The position numbers were made by a program, and so were the translations under genes. The notes under the pieces are model-generated. The model worked only from the letters and a program-made list of their open reading frames with translations. It was not told the origin of the DNA and made no database searches. Positions 1 through 11,904 of a stretch of 64,000 nucleotides of DNA are shown piece by piece (position 1 is the first letter of the stretch; each line of letters starts with the position of its first letter). This stretch comes from Megaustenia siamemsis (taxonomy: Eukaryota > Mollusca > Gastropoda > Stylommatophora > Ariophantidae), in the NCBI GenBank assembly GCA_032433765.1, contig JAVIAB010000092.1:39977218-40041217 (forward strand), written 5' to 3'.

Positions 1-310
1 GAAATATGAGAAATTGCCATGCAACCAAAAATCTCATCTACAATTAAGAAAAGAAGATGGACATATGTCAGACATCTGCTAAGAAGAGATAGCAAGAAAA
101 TTCTAAAATAGGCTCTTCTATGGGAAACATCTGGTTACAGAAAAAGAAATCTAAAGAGACACTAAAAAGAACACTTATAAGAGAAGCAAAGTTGGTAGGC
201 ACAAACTCATTAGATAAGATCAAACATCTCATCTAGAATAGAGATGGGTGCCAAAAAACACTACAAGCCTGTGTGATGTCTAACAGCATAGGAAGGATCA
301 AGATTCAAGA
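1..310 (+). pseudogene. LINE 3' relic (family H), reverse transcriptase C-terminal end
   Basis: The translated relic keeps the tail end of an RTE-like ORF: a basic 'KKRRWTYV' type stretch, a run resembling GHVMRRD, then KRG-type basic residues, all broken by stops. The same family recurs at 26895-27430, where the same order of segments is seen and the 3' end also finishes in an AGATCAAGAT-like tail. The 5' part lies outside the window or was never inserted. It is a dead fragment with no intact frame. Confidence 0.6.
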
Positions 311-411
311 AGAAATGTGTGCATTCTTCATCTTTTTCTTCTTCTTCACTGTGGGCATAAAAAAACATAGGTCAGCATTTCCTGGTATATTTGTATAACA
401 AAAATAAAATG

Positions 412-624
412 TCACAACCTTGCCCACTTCATGACATCTTTTACATCTTGCGCAAAGTATAGTCTACACTGCGCTTCTCTATCTGTACACCAAATTGACA
501 TCTTGGATGTATGAAAGTCACACCATGTCGGGCAATGTAAAATCTCAATTTTCTCATTATCATAGATACTGTAATAATGTCCTGTGCATATGCCTATCTC
601 CAAGTCAATGCTGATGTACAACAT
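412..624 (-). CDS. Unidentified 70-codon ORF, possible terminal host exon
   Basis: An open frame with unusually mixed amino-acid use (several W, C, D and H), ending in KDVMKWARL and a TGA just ahead of a TTTATTTTTG stretch. It does not resemble the LINEs around it. No family was recognised. No convincing acceptor or upstream exon was identified, so it may be chance. The surrounding 311-1102 otherwise shows nothing recognisable. Confidence 0.15.
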   Translation of the reverse strand: MLYISIDLEIGICTGHYYSIYDNEKIEILHCPTWCDFHTSKMSIWCTDREAQCRLYFAQDVKDVMKWARL

Positions 625-1115
625 CCACTACACAGGGAAATTGGGTGGGAGAAAAAAGGGCAACAGGCTCAAAAGAGGAAAATCATAGATGGTGTGGGAC
701 GAGGACATTGTTAAATGTATTTGTTGGTTGGGAAACACTAAGTTCAGGGAAGAGTGGATGCAGGTGCCAGAAAACTGCTCTATTTCCTTTTCAGTCTGCA
801 TTACTTTGAACAGAGAATGAAGACATACGGTCATGGAGGCAGAGGTGCAGTCATTGATTTATGAGAAGCACCTGAAGGTAAGGCTGTCATTTACACTTAT
901 GGGTCTATTGTTCAGCACATGATCCCTTGCTACCGAACTTTAAGTTGTGTCCCTTGATTTAGCACAGTGTACAGATGGTCAAAGATTGTTATACCTCGGT
1001 CAAATATAGTTCCTCAATGTTTTTTTATATTACATCTTCTGCAAGCACTTAAAACAGAATTTAATTATAATAATTTGACAATTTTATGTTATTCTTTTCA
1101 ATATTCTCTTTTATA

Positions 1116-1374
1116 AAAGTAAAAAGTAAAGTAACCCCGTCACGCCAAGTGGCGTATAGGGAATATGGTGTTAGTGACCATAAATTTTACAGACCTTCGG
1201 CACATGATTTTTGGGGTAATGTGGTCGGTATTATGCCCGTGCCGCTTTAATTTCCCAGAAAAAAATCCGGTACCCATTAAAGGCTGGGTGAATCGGAAGC
1301 CGTCGGTTGGGATCGAACCCTACCTCTTGTCCTTTGTAATCCAGTTCACTAACCACTGAGCTATCGCGGCTCCC
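1116..1374 (-). mobile_element. tRNA-derived SINE (SINE1), complete copy with TSD
   Basis: Read on the minus strand it starts with GGGAGCCGCGATAGCTCAG, a tRNA-like head with an A box (TAGCTCAGTGG), followed about 40 bases later by a B box (GGTTCGATCCC). It ends in a GTAAAGTA-type tail. A perfect 13-bp direct repeat ATTCTCTTTTATA flanks it (1103-1115 and 1375-1387). Other copies are at 32154-32412 and 36618-36887, with an old one at 58850-59052. RNA polymerase III promoters of this kind drive SINE transcription; mobilisation needs a LINE partner. Confidence 0.88.
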
Positions 1375-1387
1375 ATTCTCTTTTATA

Positions 1388-2341
1388 GCATATAGAATAA
1401 GTTAGTAATAATTTATAATGGCATTTTTAGAAGGCAACTGATCTGTAATTTTCATACACGTGCACAATTAACCTGACCTAGATATCTAGTATTCCTATAC
1501 TGTTATTGGAAAAAAGTATTAATGCTTTAAAAAAAATAACTTCGTGACGACGAAACACTTAAATCTAAACACATTATTTAAATGTAAATGAATTGTGACC
1601 CACATAGTTGATACAGTTTTTATTTTTTCAATCCTGTCACCGCACAATTTTCTCATAATCATTAAAAAATATAATGGTTACTCTGACTCTTTATTAGCAA
1701 CAGTCATGATCAATGGTGACTAGTTTAAAACTGTTTTTTCTTAACCTGAATGAACATATGTCAGTGATAAAACTTCACAGAACAATGAATGGTATATTAA
1801 ATTATTTTTTTCTTGTTAGAAAAGAAAAACATGCAATAGTAACAGGGAATATTGATGTTTTTTACAACATTTTTGGTACAGGATGATATAGGATTTTTTC
1901 CCCTCCTTAATTTCATGAGATACGATCTCGTACAATGCAAAAACAAATTTCAAATTTTCAAGAAATTTGTAGTTTTTCCTTTTTCTTTTCTGTGACCAGG
2001 AAAATTTCCTTGGTTGTCACTGATATAAAAAACAACCCTTTGTAACTGGGGAAAAGCAGCTAATAATTCTGTGCAGCTGCCGAATTTACTGGACTTATGA
2101 CGACCATACTGATAGACATTGTAACACATCCAGTCCATGAGATGAAACTTAGGTCAACCTGAGCCAAGAAGTCGCTGTGTCTCACCTAGTGTGAACACAT
2201 GGCTGTGTGTCAAAAGTTCATAGAAAATAATATTTTTAGAACACTTAATGATACATTTAAGTGGTAGTAATTTTACTACAGTATCGTAAAAACATCAGTC
2301 ACAGATAGTATCATGATTAAGGGTTAAAAATATGTAACATG
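1388..2341. other. Unannotated AT-rich stretch
   Basis: No ORF, RNA gene or repeat could be recognised here on either strand. The open frame at 1950-2138 (minus) has no supporting feature. Confidence 0.4.
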
Positions 2342-2353
2342 TTCTTATATCTA

Positions 2354-3975
2354 TCTATCTATCTATTGACCTTTCGAGCCGTAACCGGCCCATAGGGCGT
2401 AGACCAAGATACACCTTCTCCTATATGAATTTTTGTTCTAGCAGTTTTCTTTTAAAGATTTTTATTAAATCTCGCCATCTGTCTCTGTTCTGTGCAAGCA
2501 GTTCTATCTCATTGAGGGAGCCGATTCCTGCTGCTCTTGCCTCTCTCATCAATGTTCTTCTCAGTGTCCTCCTGGGTCTTCCTCTTTTTCTTTTACCTGT
2601 TGTTTCCCATATGAGGGCTTGCTTTGCTATTCGATTATTATCTCTTCTCATCACATGTCCAACGTATGACCATCGTCTTTTCTTTATTACTGAAGATATT
2701 AGTGGTTGATTGGCGATTTCTCTAATTTCTCGTTTGTTTTGAATTCGTTCCATTCTATACCAAGTATTTTCCTTAGACATTTATTTTCGAATGCGTTCAA
2801 CTTTGTTTCTATATCTCTTGTTGTTTTCCAGCTTTCACACGCATACGTAAGGGTTGATAGTACATTTGATTTGAATAGCCTAAGTTTTGTGTTTGTGCTA
2901 ATGAGTTTTGATTTCCACAACTTTTCAAGGCTTCTGAAAGACATTGCTGCTTTAGCCAGTCTGATTCTAATTTCTTTGCTCGTATCCCCTTCTCGATCAA
3001 TGTGACTTCCAAGATAGATAAAGTGATCGATCTCTTCTACTGGTTTGTTTTCCATGTATATTTTGTCACTTGTTGGAATTAAACTTTTCATGACTTTAGT
3101 CTTTTCATGATTGACCTCAAGCCCAATTTTGCTGGCTATTGATGATAGTTCATTTGTGTTTTCCTGCATCGTTTTTATCTGACTGCTGATGAGAACTATG
3201 TCATCAGCAAAGTCGAGGTCCTCCAAATGGTCTCCTTGTATCCATTCGATGCCTTTATTACCAGTGCAGCATTTCTTCATTATGAAGTCCATAACAATTC
3301 CAAATAACAAGGGCGATAAATACATCCTTGTTTAACCCCAGTTTCTATTGGAAACATTCGCTCAGTCCTTCTCTGTTCGAACTGCACATGTGTAACCATC
3401 ATACATGTCTTTGATAATATTTATGATTTTTGATGGTAAACCATATTGCTTCAGAATTTTCCACAAAGAATCTCTATGAATACTATCAAATGCTTTTTTG
3501 AAGTCGATGAAGTTAAGTACAAAAGGTTTTTGCTTTTCAATATGTTCCTCCAATATAAGTCGTAGAGTGAAAATGTGGTCAAGACAGCTTCTCCCTTTTC
3601 TAAACCCAGCCTGTTCTTCACGCATTACTGTATCTATTGAATCTTTTATTCTATTTAGGATGATTTTACAGAATAACTTTGAGGCAACTGACAAAAGTGT
3701 CACGCCTCTCCAGTTGTTACAATCTCTAAGATTGCCCTTTTTTGGGATCTTAACAATGATTCCTTTTTTCCATTTATGAGGCGTCTTCTCTGTTTTCCAA
3801 ATGATGTTGAACATTTTTTGGAGATGTATTAAATTATGGCTATCAATTGCCTTGAGGATCTCAGCTGTTAACTTATCCTCTCCAGCAGCCTTGTTATTGG
3901 CCATTAGCTTTAAGGTGGTTTCTATTTCACTCAAGGTGAAGTCATCTAAATTTACATCTAATTCTGCTGCTGGTC
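2354..3975 (-). mobile_element. LINE family A, 5'-truncated copy with 12-bp TSD
   Basis: An RTE-like LINE fragment carrying the reverse transcriptase and C-terminal region, read from 3975 down to 2354. It keeps the RT blocks ([57 protein letters not shown]). The 3' end has the family tail CCCTATGGGCCGGTTACGG followed by (TAGA)n. It is flanked by a perfect 12-bp duplication TTCTTATATCTA (2342-2353 and 3976-3987). Compared with the copy at 8745 it has single-base deletions near 2729, 3319 and 3370, each in a run of identical bases, which split the frame into three pieces. Confidence 0.93.
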
Positions 3976-4365
3976 TTCTTATATCTAGACAGGTATAATT
4001 AAGTTAAAGCTGAGAAGAGCAAAATAATATGAGTATTACACACTCTTGTTTAGAGCAGAAGCATGGAAATTAAAATATAATAACATTAAAGAAAACTTAA
4101 ACCCTTGATATACAAATAAGGAGAATTAGTTAGATGAAGAATAAATTATGAACAGATCAATATTAAGAATTTTTTAAAAGGAAATTTAACAAAACAAATT
4201 AATAATTTGGACAGGTAAAAAGACAATGAAAGTTATCTAAAAGGAAATATAAAAAGAAAAAAGAAGAGAGGGAGGTGAAGACTAAATTTCAAGACATTAA
4301 TCTATTACAGAGTACACATTTATGGCAACAAATACAGAGAAATAAGCCGAAAAAACTTCACAAAC

Positions 4366-7300
4366 ATGAACAAGTCAAAGAAAGATAAAGTAAATCCGTC
4401 AACCAGGAAAGAGAAGGGCTCTCTGTCTAAGAGATGTATGACGCAATCCGGAGAAAGCCATAAGGAGTCCGGGTTGCCGACTCACCCTTTGTCTACCAGG
4501 AAATCATCCAGAATTGGCACCTGGAATGTTCGTACCCTTAACGAACAGGGAAAAGCGGCACAAGTGGCAGCAGAAATGAACAACTACAAGATAGATATTC
4601 TGGGAATGTGTGAAACAAGATGGCTGGGAGCGGAGAGAATAAAATTGAATACAGGGGAGATGATTTTATCATCAGGACACCAGGAACCAGGAGCACAACA
4701 TAGCGAAGGGGTAGCTATAATGCTATCAAAGAATGCACAGAAGACACTAATAGAATGGGAGGCAGTGGGACCAAGACTGGTGAGAGCAACATTTAGAACA
4801 ACCAAAAACAAAATAAAATTACACATTATACAATGCTATGCACCAACCAACGATAAAGATGACTCAGTTAAAGATGATTTTTATAAACAGCTACAATGCC
4901 AGATGGATGCAAGACGAGTCAAGGATATTATAATCTTGATGGGAGACCTAAATGCTAAGGTAGGATCAGACAACAGAGGCTTTGAAGAGATTATGGGAAA
5001 ACATGGACTTGGAGATATAAACGAGAATGGAGAGATATTTGTGAATTTCTGCGCCCTTAATCAAATGAGCCTAGGAGGAACAATATTCCAACATAAAAGA
5101 ATACACAAAGCTACATGGGTGTCACCAGATCATAGAACGGAAAAATCAAATTGATCACATATGTATTAATAATAAGTTTAAGTCATCCTTACAGGATGTA
5201 AAAGTATATAGAGGGGCAGATATAGCTTCTGATCATCATCTTCTGTTAGCCAAACTTAAAATTAAATTAAAAAGGTATACTACAACGAATAAAAATATCT
5301 TTAAAAGAAAACTGCTAGAACAAAAATTCATATAGGAGAAGGTGTATCTTGGTCTACGCCCTATGGGCTGGTTACGGCTCGAAAGGTCAATAGATAGATA
5401 GATAGACAACGAATAAGGGCAGAACGTATTTCAATGTAGGGTTTCTTAAAGAACAAGGAATTAAAGATAAATTCGCAGTCACAATATCAAACAAATACCA
5501 AGTCCTCCAACAACTAGAAAATACTATAAATATAGAAGATCATTGGAAACAGGTAAAAAATATATGGAAAGAGACATGCGAAGAAACACTGGGGAAAAGA
5601 GAACGCCAGAATAAGGCATGGATGACAGCAGAGACCCTGGATAAAATTAAAGAAAGAAAGAACAAGAAAGCAGACATAAATAAAAGCAAAACAAGAAGTA
5701 ATAAAGCCAAGACACAGGAAGCTTACACAGAGGTGAATAAAGAAGTGAGAAGATGCATTAAAAGGGATAAGAGGAAATATATAGATGAATTAGCTAAAGA
5801 GGCAGAAGAAGCAGCAAATAAAGGGAATATGAAAGAACTGTACAACAGCACAAAGAAATTAGGTGGAAAATACAAACAGATCAACGCCTTTATCAAAGAT
5901 AAGAAAGGAAATCTGCTTAGTAATATAAAGGAACAAATGGAGAGATGGAAGGAGCACTTTGAAGAACTTTTGAACAGACCTGGCTCAAATAATCCTCCAG
6001 ATATACTACCAGCAGAAGAAGAATTACACGTTAACTGCGGAAAACCAAGCAAAGAAGAAATAATGAAAGCCATCAAACTGTTTAAGATGGTAAAGCCACA
6101 GGACCAGATGAAATTCCTTCGGAAGCCATCAAAGCAGATATTATCACCTCTACCAAGATGTTACATAATCTATTGGATAAAATTTGGGAGAGGGAAGAAA
6201 TACCTAAAGACTGGAGAGAAGGTTATATGATCAAACTACCAAATAAAGGAAGTTTACAGGAGTGCACAAATTATAGGGGAATTATGCTACTATCAGTGCC
6301 AGGAAAAATATTAGGCAGAATCATTCTGGAGAGACTAAAAGAGGCTATAGAGAAACACTTGAGAGATGAACAAGCAGGTTTTAGGAAGAACAGATCATTT
6401 GCTGATCAAATAACTACTCTACGTATAATAGTTGAACAAAGTTTAGAACTAAAATCCCCACTTTATATTGGATTCATAGATTACGAAAAGGCATTTGATA
6501 GTTTAGACAGAAGAATGCTTTGGAAGTTGCTGAGTCATTATGGAATCCCCATAAAGTTTATTAACCTGATAAAAACAATGTATGAAGGAACAAAATGTAG
6601 TGTGGTGCATGAAGGACAGCTTACAGAAGCATTTGAAATAAGAACAGGAGTAAGGCAAGGATGCCTTCTGTCTCCATTTCTCTTTCTACTGGCCATAGAT
6701 TGGATTATGAAAATAACTCAAAACAACAGAAATGGGATCCAGTGGTCACTGACCAAACAACTTGATGATTTAGACTTTGCTGATGACATAGCTCTCCTAT
6801 CACACAGCCACCAACAGATGCAAGATAAAATGAGTATATTAGATGAGAGATCACAACAGCTAGGACTAAAGATTAATAGAGATAAGACCAACATTATGAG
6901 AATTAATGCAGTTGGCAATAACCAAATAAAACTAGGAGAAATACCTCTACTAGACGTACAATCTTATATATATCTGGGCAGTAATATAGATAAAGAGGGA
7001 GGAACAGAAAACGATACCAAAATAAGGATATCAAAAGCAAGAGGAGCTTTCATTGCACTGGGAAACATATGGAAATCCAAGAAATTAGGCTAAATACAAA
7101 AATACAAATTTTCAACTCCAATGTTAAGTCGGTTCTATTATATGGCTGTGAAACATGGAGAATAACAAAATTGACAATCACGAAGGTACAGACTTTCATT
7201 AATGGATGCTTGCGCAGAATAAAGGGATGGAAATGGCAGGACAAAGTCACAAACGTGGAATTATGGAAATGTACCGGTCAAATACCAGTGGATAAAGAAA

Positions 7301-7565
7301 TACAGCGAAGACGATGGCGATGGATAGGACACACACTACGGAAACCAACTGAGAGTATTACACAACAGGCCCTTTTTTGGAATCCCCAGGGGAAAAGACA
7401 AAGAGGAAGACCAAGGAATTCTTGGAGAAGACAGATTGAAGCAGAGATGAAGATGATGGGGAAGACATGGAATGATCTTAAAAGAATTGCAAAAAACAGA
7501 ACGACTTGGAAGGTGTTTGTTGAAGACCTATGCTCCACTGGGAGCTAAAAGGTAGAAGAAGAAGA
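4366..7565 (+). mobile_element. LINE family B (RTE-like), near full length, frame broken
   Basis: This codes for an apurinic-type endonuclease followed by a reverse transcriptase in one polyprotein. The endonuclease blocks IGTWNVRTL, ILGMCETRW, IQCYAPTND and MGDLNAKVG lie at 4513-4960, then SDHH near 5230. RT motifs follow: GKATGPDEIP (about 6090), NYRGIMLLSVPGK, EQAGFRKN, FIDYEKAFDSLDR, GVRQGCLLSPF and LDFADDIALL (6769-6800). The C-terminus has RRRWRWIGHTLRK and RQRGRPRNSW. The frame starts at ATG 4366. It is broken near 5148 (one extra A in an A run), by a nested insertion at 5293-5405, near 6090 and near 7081. The 3' end is (GAA)n. No target duplication was identified. The 5' boundary may lie slightly upstream (about 4260). 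Confidence 0.88.
5293..5405 (+). mobile_element. 113-bp 3' stub of LINE family A nested in family B
   Basis: The sequence from AATATCTTTAAAAG to the (TAGA)n tail is the last ~110 bases of family A. It interrupts the family B ORF just after the endonuclease domain and is flanked by a perfect 11-bp duplication ACAACGAATAA (5282-5292 and 5406-5416). It is an extreme 5' truncation and shows family A inserted after family B. Confidence 0.93.
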
Positions 7566-8148
7566 AAATTGAAAACAAAGATGGCATGATATGATAAGTA
7601 TATTTTCTTTAATGAAATAATCTTAATTTGCCTACAAATGAGTTGTAAACAGATATATGTATTACAAGTGATATCGTTGGTGAAAATGTTATAATTAGAA
7701 ACTCACTAATCCTTCATTAAACATCTTTAATCTTCTCGTTTTGTGAGATTGAGGGACGTTTTGAATAATGTCTTCTAAATAAGTTATTATTGTTTTTCAT
7801 TTGTAAAATGTTGCTATCATTAATGTTCATGTTTTAAAACCTTTAAAAAAAATCTGTTGATCAGATTTGGTCTTTTCTTTTAACAATCTTGAATTATTTG
7901 GTACCTTACATATTGCTTTGGTGAATGCTAGCATCTACTCAAATTTTAGCAGGAAACTTGACTTGAGAGCATCACTGCTTATGAAATGAATTTAGAGGTT
8001 GGTTCATTTCAGAAAAAGGAGAATCCTTCCCTGAATTAACACAACGTAGTTCATGGTTCATCTATTTTAAAATCACAAAATCGAATTATATCAGCTAATT
8101 TACATTTTATGGTGCCAATTTACATAAGAACAAATAGGCAACATGTAC
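7566..8148. other. Unannotated AT-rich stretch
   Basis: Nothing recognisable on either strand; probably intron or intergenic sequence next to the exon that begins at 8149. Confidence 0.4.
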
Positions 8149-8447
8149 CTGATGGATTTGGCTTACTGTCTCTTTTCCTCTGAAATTCTCTATATTTCTC
8201 TTCACTATCCATATGTATGGCATCACGTCGTGTTAGAGGAGGTAGTGAACGATAGTCTTTGTAGTCCATCCAGGCCCTCTCTGATGGAACATAATAGGCA
8301 GGACCTTGATAACAGTGTGACAGTCCATCTCCACTCAGGTATGAATTGACAGGCATTGGGTTCCAATAGCCTCTCTCAAACAAATTTTGTCCCTTACTGT
8401 TGCATATTGGCAGAATGCTGGTCCTTTGCTCGTGCTTAAGAATCTGT
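8149..8447 (-). CDS. Putative internal exon of an unidentified host gene
   Basis: A 299-bp open block with good splice borders on the minus strand: acceptor TGCAATGTCAG just above 8447 and donor CCATCAG/GTACATG at 8149/8148. It encodes about 99 residues without stops. The composition is unlike the LINEs: rich in Y, S, R and P, with segments such as ERGYWNPMPVNSYLSGD, AYYVPSERAWMDYKDY and EEKYREFQRKRD. The short aromatic and proline-rich style recalls small cytoskeletal or ciliary proteins, but I do not recognise the family. Neighbouring exons were not found; LINE insertions on both sides may have pushed them out of reach. Confidence 0.45.
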
Positions 8448-8744
8448 CTGACATTGCAACATACCAAAAAGTACTAATCTGTTGATAACATTGAAATATA
8501 AAACAGTACATTTTTTTGTAACTCTGTCCATACATTTTGTAAAAAGTAGACAGGCTATATAACTTTTAATATTTTAAAATGTAACTACAGGCAAAAGAAA
8601 AACATTAGAGTCATATAAACACATAACATACTTTTTTAGATATATTATCCTTACATATTTAAATGTAAAATGAGACACATGCAGTTTGCAGGGACTTCAA
8701 GTTCTTGGTGAACTGAAATTATTAAAGCAAGACTAAAAAACTTT

Positions 8745-11700
8745 TTTCTCCGGCTTGGTATAGAACCGTTGATCAGAGGTTTAACAAGCCGCTATCGTAA
8801 AAACGATGTTGTTAATGAAACGTAGACCTGATACAGAATGTGTAAATTAGCAGTAGATAGTAGTGATAGTTTTTTCGGCCCTAAAACAACAACAAAAATA
8901 GGATTCTGGAATGTGCGAACAATGGCCGCTCCGACGAAACATGCACAGGTCGCGAGCGAGATGGACAGATACGATCTAGATATTTTAGGATTAAGCGAAA
9001 TGCGCTGGCCTGGAACAGGTAGGAGATCTATTGATAATAAGAGTTTTTTCTGGAAGGGAAGATGGAAAACACCGTGAAGGAGTAGGCATAATGATGACAG
9101 ACAAAGCTGCAAGAAGTTTATTAGAATGGGAACCGGTAAATAGCCGTCTGATACGAACACGATACAAAACAAAACATGGAAGACTTTCAATTATTCAATG
9201 TTATGCGCCTACTAACGAAGCTGATGATGAAGTTAAGGATGATTTTTATAACCAACTGCAACAACTTATAAACAAAATACCAAAACACGATCTTTTAATT
9301 GTAATGGGAGACTTCAACGCCAAAGTAGGACAAGATAACGCAGGAGTGGAACATGTGATGGGGAGAGAAGGCTGTAATACAACAAGTCAGAATGGAGAAA
9401 GATTAATAGAATTATGTTTAATAGAAAATTTAGTTATAGGTGGGACATTATTTCCACATAAAAATATCCACAAAACAACATGGATATCTCCTGATGATAG
9501 AACATCAAATCAAATTGACCACCTATGTATTAAACAACAATTCAGATCATCATTAATAGATGTAAGAGCATACAGAGGTGCTGATGTTAATAGTGACCAC
9601 AACCTGTGCATTGGGAAAATAAGATTAAAATTTAGAAACCAACAGAAGAGGTCAATTACACATAAAATTGATAGTCATAAACTGAAAGATGAAGCAATAA
9701 AGGAAAAGTTTAACATAGAGCTAAGTAATTGTTATTCAGCACTTGGTGAAATAGACTTAGATATCAATGAAATGTGGGACTCACAGAGCAAAATACTAAT
9801 GACAGCAGCAGAAGCAAGTGCTGGACTGAAGAAAATGGAAAAACGAGCTTGGATCTCAGACACCACATGGAAATACATCAAAGAAAGAAGAGAAGCGAAG
9901 AGAGCCATGACTAATGTAAAGACAGATCTTGGAAAGGTTCTGGCAAAAGCAACATACAAAGAATTAGACAACAAAGTGAAAAGTTCGGCAAGAAGAGATA
10001 CAAGAGCTTATATAGACAACTTGGCAGAGAAAGCAGAGACAGCTGCAATTACAGGAGACAGCAGAACTCTTTATACTGTACAAAAGATGCTGACAAACAC
10101 CTATACATCCAGTGGAACACCAATTCTAGACAAATCTGGATTAATGCTAACAACAAGCGCAGACATAAAAGCCCGTTGGGCGGAACACTTCAAAGAAATT
10201 CTTAACCGTCCACTACCTCACAGTTTAATAGATTTTGAAGCTGAAACACCAGCAGCAGAATTAGATGTAAATTTAGATGACTTCACCTTGAGTGAAATAG
10301 AAACCACCTTAAAGCTAATGACCAATAACAAGGCTGCTGGAGAGGATAAGTTAACAGCTGAGATCCTCAAGGCAATTGATAGCCATAATTTAATACATCT
10401 CCAAAAAATGTTCAACATCATTTGGAAAACAGAGAAGACGCCTCATAAATGGAAAAAAGGAATCATTGTCAAGATCCCAAAAAAGGGCAATCTTAGAGAT
10501 TGTAACAATTGGAGAGGCGTGACACTTTTGTCAGTTGCCTCAAAATTATTCTGTAAAATCATCCTAAATAGAATAAAGGATTCAATAGATACAGTAATGC
10601 GTGAAGAACAGGCTGGGTTTAGAAAAGGGAGAAGCTGTCTTGACCACATTTTCACTCTACGACTTATATTGGAGGAACACATTGAAAAGCAAAAACCTTT
10701 TGTACTTAACTTCATCGACTTCAAAAAAGCATTTGATAGTATTCATAGAGATTCTTTGTGGAAAATTCTGAAGCAATATGGCTTACCATCAAAAATCATA
10801 AATATTATCAAAGACATGTATGATGGTTACACATGTGCAGTTCGAACAGAGGAAGGACTGAGCGAATGTTTCCCAATAGAAACTGGGGTTAAACAAGGAT
10901 GTATTTTATCGCCCTTGTTATTTGGAATTGTTATGGACTTCATAATGAAGAAATGCTGCACTGGTAATAAAGGCATCGAATGGATACAAGGAGACCATTT
11001 GGAGGACCTGGACTTTGCTGATGACATAGTTCTCATCAGCAATCAGATAAAAACGATGCAGGAAAACACAAATGAACTATCATCAATAGCCAGCAAAATT
11101 GGGCTTGAGGTCAATCATGAAAAGACTAAAGTCATGAAAAGTTTAATTCCAACAAGTGACAAAATATACATGGAAAACAAACCAGTAGAAGAGATCGATC
11201 ACTTCATCTATCTTGGAAGTCACATTGATCGAGAAGGGGATACGAGCAAAGAAATTAGAATCAGACTGGCTAAAGCAGCAATGTCTTTCAGAAGCCTTGA
11301 AAAGTTGTGGAAATCAAAACTCATTAGCACAAACACAAAACTTAGGCTATTCAAATCAAATGTACTATCAACCCTTACGTATGCGTGTGAAAGCTGGAAA
11401 ACAACAAGAGATATAGAAACAAAGTTGAACGCATTCGAAAATAAATGTCTAAGGAAAATACTTGGTATAGAATGGAACGAATTCAAAACAAACGAGGAAA
11501 TTAGAGAAATCGCCAATCAACCACTAATATCTTCAGTAATAAAGAAAAGACGATGGTCATACGTTGGACATGTGATGAGAAGAGATAATAATCGAATAGC
11601 AAAGCAAGCCCTCATATGGGAAACAACAGGTAAAAGAAAAAGAGGAAGACCCAGGGAGACACTGAGAAGAACATTGATGAGAGAGGCAAGAGCAGCAGGA

Positions 11701-11872
11701 ATCGGCTCCCTCAATGAGATAGAACTGCTTGCACAGAACAGAGACAGATGGCGAGATTTGATAAAATATCTTTAAAAGAAAACTGCTAGAACAAAAATTC
11801 ATATAGGAGAAGGTGTATCTTGGTCTACGCCCTATGGGCCGGTTACGGCTCGAAAGGTCAATAGATAGATAG
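8745..11872 (+). mobile_element. LINE family A (RTE-like), near full-length young copy
   Basis: A 3.1-kb non-LTR retrotransposon with a short 5' leader, one ORF (endonuclease then reverse transcriptase), a very short 3' UTR and a (TAGA)n tail. A 9-bp direct repeat AAAAACTTT lies at 8736-8744 and 11873-11881; it is low complexity, so it is only moderate support for the ends. The 3' half is almost identical to the copy at 51050, and the last 300 bp match the fragment at 60328. Simple microsatellite tails and this domain order fit the RTE group; clade assignment is by motif only. Confidence 0.92.
8838..11775 (+). pseudogene. Family A endonuclease-reverse transcriptase ORF, one frameshift
   Basis: The polyprotein makes and pastes copies of the element: the endonuclease nicks the target and the RT copies RNA at the nick. 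The frame opens at ATG 8838 with IGFWNVRTM and ILGLSEMRW, then shifts by one base near 9042-9047 in a run of six T. From there it is open to 11775 (about 900 residues). Visible blocks: IQCYAPTNEAD, MGDFNAKVG, SNQIDHLC and SDHNLC (endonuclease, up to about 9610); [63 protein letters not shown] and LDFADDIVLI (RT, catalytic FADD at about 11010-11025). The C-terminus has RRWSYVGHVMRRD and KRKRGRPRE. All RT catalytic residues are present, so apart from one indel the ORF looks functional; the indel could be an assembly error. Confidence 0.9.
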
Positions 11873-11904
11873 AAAAACTTTACAAAATACTAGCAGATCA
11901 GAAG

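Noticed and set aside
833..877. Possible plus-strand first exon (MEAEVQSLIYEKHLK followed by GTAAGG)
   Set aside because: Only 15 codons with one splice signal; too little to separate from chance.
1165..1359. 64-codon ORF, with a similar one at 32202-32390
   Set aside because: Both lie inside SINE1 copies on the opposite strand to the tRNA-like head; the frame is not kept in other copies.
1310..1374. Functional tRNA gene on the minus strand
   Set aside because: A and B boxes are present but the cloverleaf is not closed and the sequence runs on into a SINE body with target duplications.
9732..11802. Hydrophobic minus-strand ORFs opposite the family A ORF (and the same at 51159-53361)
   Set aside because: They are shadows of the RT coding strand; they repeat wherever the LINE repeats and carry no independent signals.
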